Made by a program: the position numbers and the translations under genes. This document shows, piece after piece, positions 5,138 to 9,126 of a stretch of DNA of 9,126 nt (positions within the stretch are counted from its first letter, which is position 1; each line of letters begins with the position of its first letter). This DNA comes from Phycisphaerales bacterium UBA2402 (GTDB lineage Bacteria; Planctomycetota; Phycisphaerae; Phycisphaerales; UBA1924). Location: positions 1 through 9,126 of the forward strand of contig DDSA01000174.1 of NCBI GenBank assembly GCA_002343715.1, given 5' to 3'. The notes beneath the pieces were generated by a model that saw nothing but the letters and a program-made list of their open reading frames with translations, searched no databases and had not been told where the DNA came from.

Positions 5138-7357
5138 TCAACACTCACCCGCTTCCCACTTGAGGAAGAAGAACTCCACATCGCCGCCATCGACACCGCC
5201 GTCGGTGTTCACATCCGCGGCTGAGTCGCCTGCTTCCCAGTCGAGGAAGAAGGCTTCCACATCGCCGCCATCCACTCCGCCGTCCTGGTTGTAGTCGGCG
5301 ATGCAGTTCGAGGGTGGAGTGGTGTTGCCGATGTAGAGCACGATGTTGTACCCCTCATCGACGCTGTTCACGTCTCCGCCGGTGGCGGTCGGGTCTCGGA
5401 ACTGTCCATCACCATCCACGTCGTAGACAATGCGGGCCGAGAGGACCAGGCCGCCGAGGTGGATCGGTGAGTCGGTCGGCAGACCCGCGTTGGCCGTGTT
5501 GTTCCACGGGTGCTGCATCGCGCTGGCCGACCAGACCGAGGCCGATGAGATCGAATCCGTATCGGCCAGGTTGAGGGCTGTCACTTTGTAGTCTCGGCCC
5601 GAGTTCGCGCCGCGGAAGACCTGCCCGGATTCGAGCGCGACATCGAGGCGATAGCAGAAGGTATCGGGGTTGAGAACGGCACGAACCAGGACAAGTTTGT
5701 TCTCGTTCTGAATCACGGGGCCGATGCGTTTCTTCAAACTGGCGCTGGCGATGAAGTAGGCGTTGCCCGCGCTGTCAAACGTCGGTGAAGAGATGGAAGG
5801 GCCGGCCTGCCCGGTGCCCAGATCGGCGAGGGATGTCAACCTTCCGATCGGCGCATCGAGGTGATCGATCACACCGTCCCCTTCGCCCGCATCGCCCGTG
5901 CCCGGAGCGCCGTCCGCCCCGTAATCGCCGGTCAGGTCCTTGCCCGTTCCGTTGGCCGAGTTGACCCAACCGATCGTGGTCCACGAGGGCGTGCTGTTCG
6001 GGTTCGAGGGGTCAAACCGTACCGCCGCGATGGCGTTGAAGGGGTTGGCCGCGATCCCGATCGAGCCGTTGTACAGCACCGCCGCGGCGATAGCCCTGCC
6101 CTGCTGATCGAGCGTGGTGGTCACCGGTGAACTGCCGCCGCGGAACGTCACCTGGCTGTCGTAACTGCGAAAATCCCCACCCCCCAGCGGCCAGGCGAAC
6201 GCATCGCAGGCGTCGAGCAGCGTTGTGGGCATCTGGAGAGTGCGTGCCGCGGTCACAGCGCCTGTGGCATCCAGACCAAAGACGCTGATGGCGTCTGTTT
6301 TGCCGCCGCCGCTGGTATGGCGGGAGAGCACGGCCCCGGTGGCGACCGATCCACTGAAGACCGCCCGTCCACTCACGCCGATGCCGCCCCGATGGTCCGT
6401 GGTGTTCGGACGGTGCGCGGCGGAACTGACCATCGTGTTGGCCGGGTTCTCCGAGCGCAGATTGCCAAGAAAGTCGGCCCCGATGAGGAACGGTCTGCCG
6501 GCCAGTTCGGCGGGGATGAGCGAGGGCGTGTTGTGCGTGACCGTCGCCCGCTGCATCACCCAATCGGTCGCGGCGGGCTGTGCCCCGCCCGTATCGTCGA
6601 TCACGTTCTGGGTTGAGTTCCGAAGGCCGATACGCACTCGGAAGTAGTTGTCACCACGAAGAACGTTCGTCGTCGGTCCTGTCGCGCCAAAGCCGTCCGC
6701 GCGGAAGCAGACATTCCCGTCGGCATCGATCCCGCCGTACCCGAACTGAGAACGGTCGGTCATGTTGAACGCGCCATTCACAGCGGCGCTGACGCGGGTG
6801 ACGTAGAGGCGGCCGGGATCCGCGGGGTCGTAGGCGACCTGCGATCCGAAGATCTGATTGGTGAAGACGTTGGTCGCGCTCACCAGCACCTCATCAAAGT
6901 CCATGTGACCGATGCCGAACACGGTGGGCGAGCCCGTCGGGGTGATAGGTTGAATGAGCGCAGCGTCGTTGTCCGTCGGGTGAACGCCCCCTCCGGGAGC
7001 GGTCCAGAGCGAGTACGTAGAGGCCGGATAGGTCGCTCCCGGCCGCGATGTCGGGCTGATCGAACTCGCGCCGTTGAGGGATGTGAACCGGGTGTTCGGA
7101 TTCGTGCGTCCCGACTTCACCACGGGTGCGATGCCGAACCGTGTTCCCGAGGCAGTGATCAACGGCACCAGGTCCACGATGTAGTTGGCGCGGACCTGGC
7201 TGCCAGTCCACGGGCTGAGCGCATCACCGGGAAGCCCGTTGCCCCCGTTCGCATTACGGGAAACGCTGTCCTGGGCCATCACGCCGACAGGCAACCCCGA
7301 GCACAGCGCGATAAAGGCAGCGATCCGGATACGGCGGTTGGTGATCTGATTCATCAT
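5138..7357 (-). CDS. Secreted protein with C-terminal pair of dockerin-like calcium-binding loops, function unknown
   Basis: A 739-residue exported protein. The N-terminus is a classical Sec signal peptide: MMNQITNRRIRI, a hydrophobic core AAFIALCSGLPVG, and a likely cleavage site after VMA (residue 28). I do not recognise the large middle region. It is rich in Gly, Ser, Thr and Asn with alternating short hydrophobic strands, which suggests beta structure, and contains Asp-rich turns such as DADGNV (211-216), GEGDGVIDHLD (491-501) and DVDGDGQF (646-653). The C-terminus has two 12-residue loops with D-x-N-x-D-G-G-V-D-G-G-D spacing, at 688-699 and 715-726. Each is followed by an FFL-x-W-E-A-G helix, as in type I dockerin calcium loops. 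Cys685 and the terminal Cys739 bracket this pair and could form a disulphide. I chose the Met at 7357 because it starts the signal peptide; an in-frame ATG at 7417 adds 20 unlikely residues, and the ATG at 7354 is equally possible. Such tails are common in exported planctomycete proteins and need not mean a cellulosome. Confidence 0.85.
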   Translation of the reverse strand: MMNQITNRRIRIAAFIALCSGLPVGVMAQDSVSRNANGGNGLPGDALSPWTGSQVRANYIVDLVPLITASGTRFGIAPVVKSGRTNPNTRFTSLNGASSISPTSRPGATYPASTYSLWTAPGGGVHPTDNDAALIQPITPTGSPTVFGIGHMDFDEVLVSATNVFTNQIFGSQVAYDPADPGRLYVTRVSAAVNGAFNMTDRSQFGYGGIDADGNVCFRADGFGATGPTTNVLRGDNYFRVRIGLRNSTQNVIDDTGGAQPAATDWVMQRATVTHNTPSLIPAELAGRPFLIGADFLGNLRSENPANTMVSSAAHRPNTTDHRGGIGVSGRAVFSGSVATGAVLSRHTSGGGKTDAISVFGLDATGAVTAARTLQMPTTLLDACDAFAWPLGGGDFRSYDSQVTFRGGSSPVTTTLDQQGRAIAAAVLYNGSIGIAANPFNAIAAVRFDPSNPNSTPSWTTIGWVNSANGTGKDLTGDYGADGAPGTGDAGEGDGVIDHLDAPIGRLTSLADLGTGQAGPSISSPTFDSAGNAYFIASASLKKRIGPVIQNENKLVLVRAVLNPDTFCYRLDVALESGQVFRGANSGRDYKVTALNLADTDSISSASVWSASAMQHPWNNTANAGLPTDSPIHLGGLVLSARIVYDVDGDGQFRDPTATGGDVNSVDEGYNIVLYIGNTTPPSNCIADYNQDGGVDGGDVEAFFLDWEAGDSAADVNTDGGVDGGDVEFFFLKWEAGEC
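5152..5295 (-). repeat. Tandem direct repeat encoding the two dockerin-like loops (81-base period)
   Basis: Two similar stretches, 5152-5214 and 5233-5295, share runs such as GAGGAAGAA and TCCACATCGCCGCCATC. They are offset by exactly 81 bases, or 27 codons, and encode the two calcium-loop units of the secreted protein. The DNA similarity suggests internal duplication or constraint by the repeated protein motif. Confidence 0.8.
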
Positions 7358-7404
7358 GACTTTCGCCCGAGAAACACACGGGTCGGTGTGGTGCAGATAC
7401 GAAC

Positions 7405-7433
7405 ATGATACGGGCAAACCACCCCGGATGAAA
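7405..7433 (-). promoter_or_regulatory. Possible promoter of the secreted-protein gene
   Basis: In the 174-base gap upstream of the secreted-protein start, the minus strand carries TATCAT (7410-7405), a 5 of 6 match to a -10 box. A weak TTTCAT (7433-7428) lies 17 bases before it. The -10 sits about 48 bases before the ATG. The weak -35 keeps this tentative. I saw no terminator for the upstream dehydrogenase gene in the gap, so read-through is also possible. Confidence 0.3.
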
Positions 7434-7531
7434 GACCAAAATCGCGCACAAGTGCCCGAATCGATCCGCAGCGCCTGTCCATTCCGTCCGTGGCGGTTGT
7501 GTTTCAGCGTCCGTACTGAGTTATTGTTCGG

Positions 7532-9126
7532 TCAGAGTTCCGGCGCGAAACCCCGCCGCATCGTGTTCTCCGTAGAGCATCTCGGCTCGACAAACTGGAG
7601 AAGATAATCCGCCCCGCCCGCCTTGCTCCCGACGCCGCTCATCCCGAACCCGCCAAAAGGCTGGCGGGCGACCAGGGCGCCCGTGATGCCGCGGTTGATG
7701 TAGAGATTGCCAACCCGGAACTCCCGCTTGGCCTTCTCGATGTGGCTTGGCTTTCGGGTGAAAACGCCTCCGGTCAGTTTGTACACGCTCTCGTTGGCGA
7801 GGGAGAGCGCGGCATCGAAGGATGGCGCGTGCATGATCGCCAACACCGGGCCGAAGACTTCCTCGCGTGCCAGGCGATGGCTCGGCAGAACGCCGGAAAA
7901 GATGTGCGGGCCGATGAATGCCCGGCCCGTCGCCGCGGCGGCGGGGGGCACGTCCATCGCCAGTTCAAGGCGGCTGACCGTACGGGCCTCATCCGCGAAC
8001 GAGAGAATCTTGGTCCTTGCCTCTTCATCGATCACGGGGCCGACATCCGTGCCCGGCAGAAGGGGGTCGCCGATGGTGAGGGCGCGCGTTGCTTCGACGA
8101 GGCGCTTCGTGAAGGCCGTGATCGTCGGGCCGGCGGCACCCTCCGGATCCACCACGATCACGCGTGAGCACGCCGAACACTTCTGCCCCTGGAAGCCGAA
8201 GGCGGATTGACGAACGCCCAGGACAGCCTCATCATGGTCGGCGCTGGTATCGACGATCAGGGCATTCTTGCCGCCCATCTCGCAGATCACCCGCTTCACG
8301 TGCGTGGCGCGGCCTCGCAGCAAGGGATCGACGAACGGCGATCCCGGTGCCGACGCGGTCAGGATGTCCAGCCCCACATCGCGCGAACCCGTGAAGGCGA
8401 CGAGGGCGATACGGGGATCTCGAACCAGGGCGGCGCCCGTGGTCTCCCCCGGCGCTGGGCAGAAGTGCAGCACCTCCCGCGGCACGCCCGCTTCCCACAG
8501 GATGTCGCACAGGATGCTCGCGATACCCGGGGTCTGCTCCGCCGGTTTCACGATCGCGGTGTTGCCCGTCACGAGCGCCGCGACGGTCATGCCGCAGGTA
8601 ATGGCAAGGGGGAAGTTCCAGGGGCTGATGACCACCGCCACTCCTCGGGGCTGGTACCACACCTCATCCAGTTCTCCGATGAAGCGTCCCAGGCGGGCAC
8701 GCTCGAACATGGGGACCGCCAACCTGGCGTAGTACTCGCAGAAATCGATCGCCTCGCACACGTCGGCATCGGCCTCGCGCCAGGTCTTGCCGCTCTCCTT
8801 GATCATGACGCCCGCAAGTCCGTCGCGCTGCTGACGCATGCGGCGGGCGACGCGGACGAGGACGGCGGCGCGCGTGCGAGGGTCGGTGTCGCGCCACTGG
8901 GCGAAGGCGGCCTGGGCCTTGTCGACCATTCGCTTCGCGTCGTCGGGCGTCTTGTCGTTGGCGATCTTCGGGACGGTGGCGCCGGAGACGGCGCGGGCGA
9001 ATGCCTCGCGCTGGGAGGCCTTGGAGAAGTCGCGCATCGGCTCGGGGTAGAACGGGCGCTCCTCGGGGACGCCCTTGACGGCGGGGAGCTGGGGGGGGGG
9101 GTCGGGCGCGCCGGGGGGGGGGGGGG
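7532..9126 (-). CDS. Delta-1-pyrroline-5-carboxylate dehydrogenase (L-glutamate gamma-semialdehyde dehydrogenase), N-terminus cut off
   Basis: This aldehyde dehydrogenase oxidises glutamate semialdehyde (from pyrroline-5-carboxylate) to glutamate with NAD+, the second step of proline catabolism. Counting from the Met at 9037, diagnostic motifs are GKTWREADADVCEAIDFCEYY (83-103, a P5C dehydrogenase mark), SPWNFP (138-143, oxyanion-hole Asn141), FTGSRDVG (215-222), CEMGGK (252-257, Glu253), GQKCSACSR (284-292, catalytic Cys287), EEVFGPV (392-398), and PFGGFGMSG with SKAGG near the C-terminus. The closing STENTMRRGFAPEL resembles enzymes of the PutA/fused type. The Met at 9037 is probably internal: the frame stays open to the right edge and reads EPMRDFS, matching the conserved NEP-x-x-DFS start region of these enzymes, and a Pro-rich stretch precedes it. 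The protein may therefore continue into an upstream proline dehydrogenase domain (PutA-like) or be a stand-alone RocA/PruA. The Pro-rich codons lie in G/C homopolymers that may be artefact. Confidence 0.93.
   Translation of the reverse strand, partial: PPPPGAPDPPPQLPAVKGVPEERPFYPEPMRDFSKASQREAFARAVSGATVPKIANDKTPDDAKRMVDKAQAAFAQWRDTDPRTRAAVLVRVARRMRQQRDGLAGVMIKESGKTWREADADVCEAIDFCEYYARLAVPMFERARLGRFIGELDEVWYQPRGVAVVISPWNFPLAITCGMTVAALVTGNTAIVKPAEQTPGIASILCDILWEAGVPREVLHFCPAPGETTGAALVRDPRIALVAFTGSRDVGLDILTASAPGSPFVDPLLRGRATHVKRVICEMGGKNALIVDTSADHDEAVLGVRQSAFGFQGQKCSACSRVIVVDPEGAAGPTITAFTKRLVEATRALTIGDPLLPGTDVGPVIDEEARTKILSFADEARTVSRLELAMDVPPAAAATGRAFIGPHIFSGVLPSHRLAREEVFGPVLAIMHAPSFDAALSLANESVYKLTGGVFTRKPSHIEKAKREFRVGNLYINRGITGALVARQPFGGFGMSGVGSKAGGADYLLQFVEPRCSTENTMRRGFAPEL
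9091..9126. other. Poly-G runs at the right edge, probable sequence-end artefact
   Basis: Eleven G (9091-9101), then TCGGGCGCGCC, then fourteen G (9113-9126) close the window. In the minus-strand frame they read as a Pro-rich segment without a stop, so they could be a genuine linker. The longest homopolymer sits exactly at the sequence end, which is more typical of poly-G calls in two-colour sequencing or of an assembly break. Confidence 0.6.

Noticed and set aside
4485..5294. A 269-codon plus-strand open frame
   Set aside because: It runs antisense across trmD and the end of the secreted-protein gene, both firmly identified, and has no recognisable motif.
5152..5295. Two similar spaced units resembling a minimal CRISPR array
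   Set aside because: The 81-base period is a whole number of codons within a coding frame and encodes two dockerin-like loops; there are only two units and no cas genes.

Overview
The window looks like a bacterial chromosome fragment from a high-GC member of the Planctomycetota, most likely class Phycisphaerae. The best lineage clue is the C-terminus of the large secreted protein at 5138-7357: two dockerin-like loops of the form D-x-N-x-D-G-G-V-D-G-G-D followed by FFL-x-W-E-A-G, a tail I associate with exported proteins of that group. Weak or absent Shine-Dalgarno sites at most genes fit as well. The lineage is inferred, not proved. I see no mobile element, CRISPR array, tRNA or rRNA.

Layout, left to right. 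(1) nusA lies on the minus strand and is cut by the left edge (1-1272). (2) A 397-base non-coding gap (1273-1669) holds the nusA ribosome binding site, a T-tract hairpin and further GC-rich hairpins. (3) A four-helix membrane protein of the DUF4239 / bestrophin-like family is the only plus-strand gene (1670-2482). It is convergent with (4) a medium-chain dehydrogenase/reductase (2490-3533, minus) that lacks the structural-zinc cysteine lobe. (5) A 210-base gap contains a textbook intrinsic terminator for the minus-strand gene rplS. (6) rplS (3744-4166) and trmD (4401-5123) follow, separated by a 234-base gap with an AT-rich promoter-like stretch and a hairpin just before rplS. (7) A 739-residue secreted protein with a signal peptide and paired dockerin-like loops (5138-7357) ends only 14 bases before trmD starts. 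(8) A delta-1-pyrroline-5-carboxylate dehydrogenase (7532 to the right edge) is open at its N-terminus and may be the C-terminal half of a fused PutA-type enzyme.

How the genes relate. NusA, L19 and TrmD belong to transcription and translation. The trmD-rplS order is the tail of the common rpsP-rimM-trmD-rplS cluster, but rpsP and rimM are absent here and a secreted protein gene takes their place. nusA likewise lacks rimP as its upstream neighbour. The rest are ordinary accessory or metabolic genes: proline/glutamate catabolism, an oxidoreductase, a membrane protein and an exported protein.

Both edges of the window carry G homopolymers when read outward, which suggests sequencing or assembly artefact at the ends. 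I did not find a clear new biological system. The most interesting points are the rewired trmD-rplS neighbourhood with its candidate L19 leader, the dockerin-like secreted protein, and the structured gap upstream of nusA.
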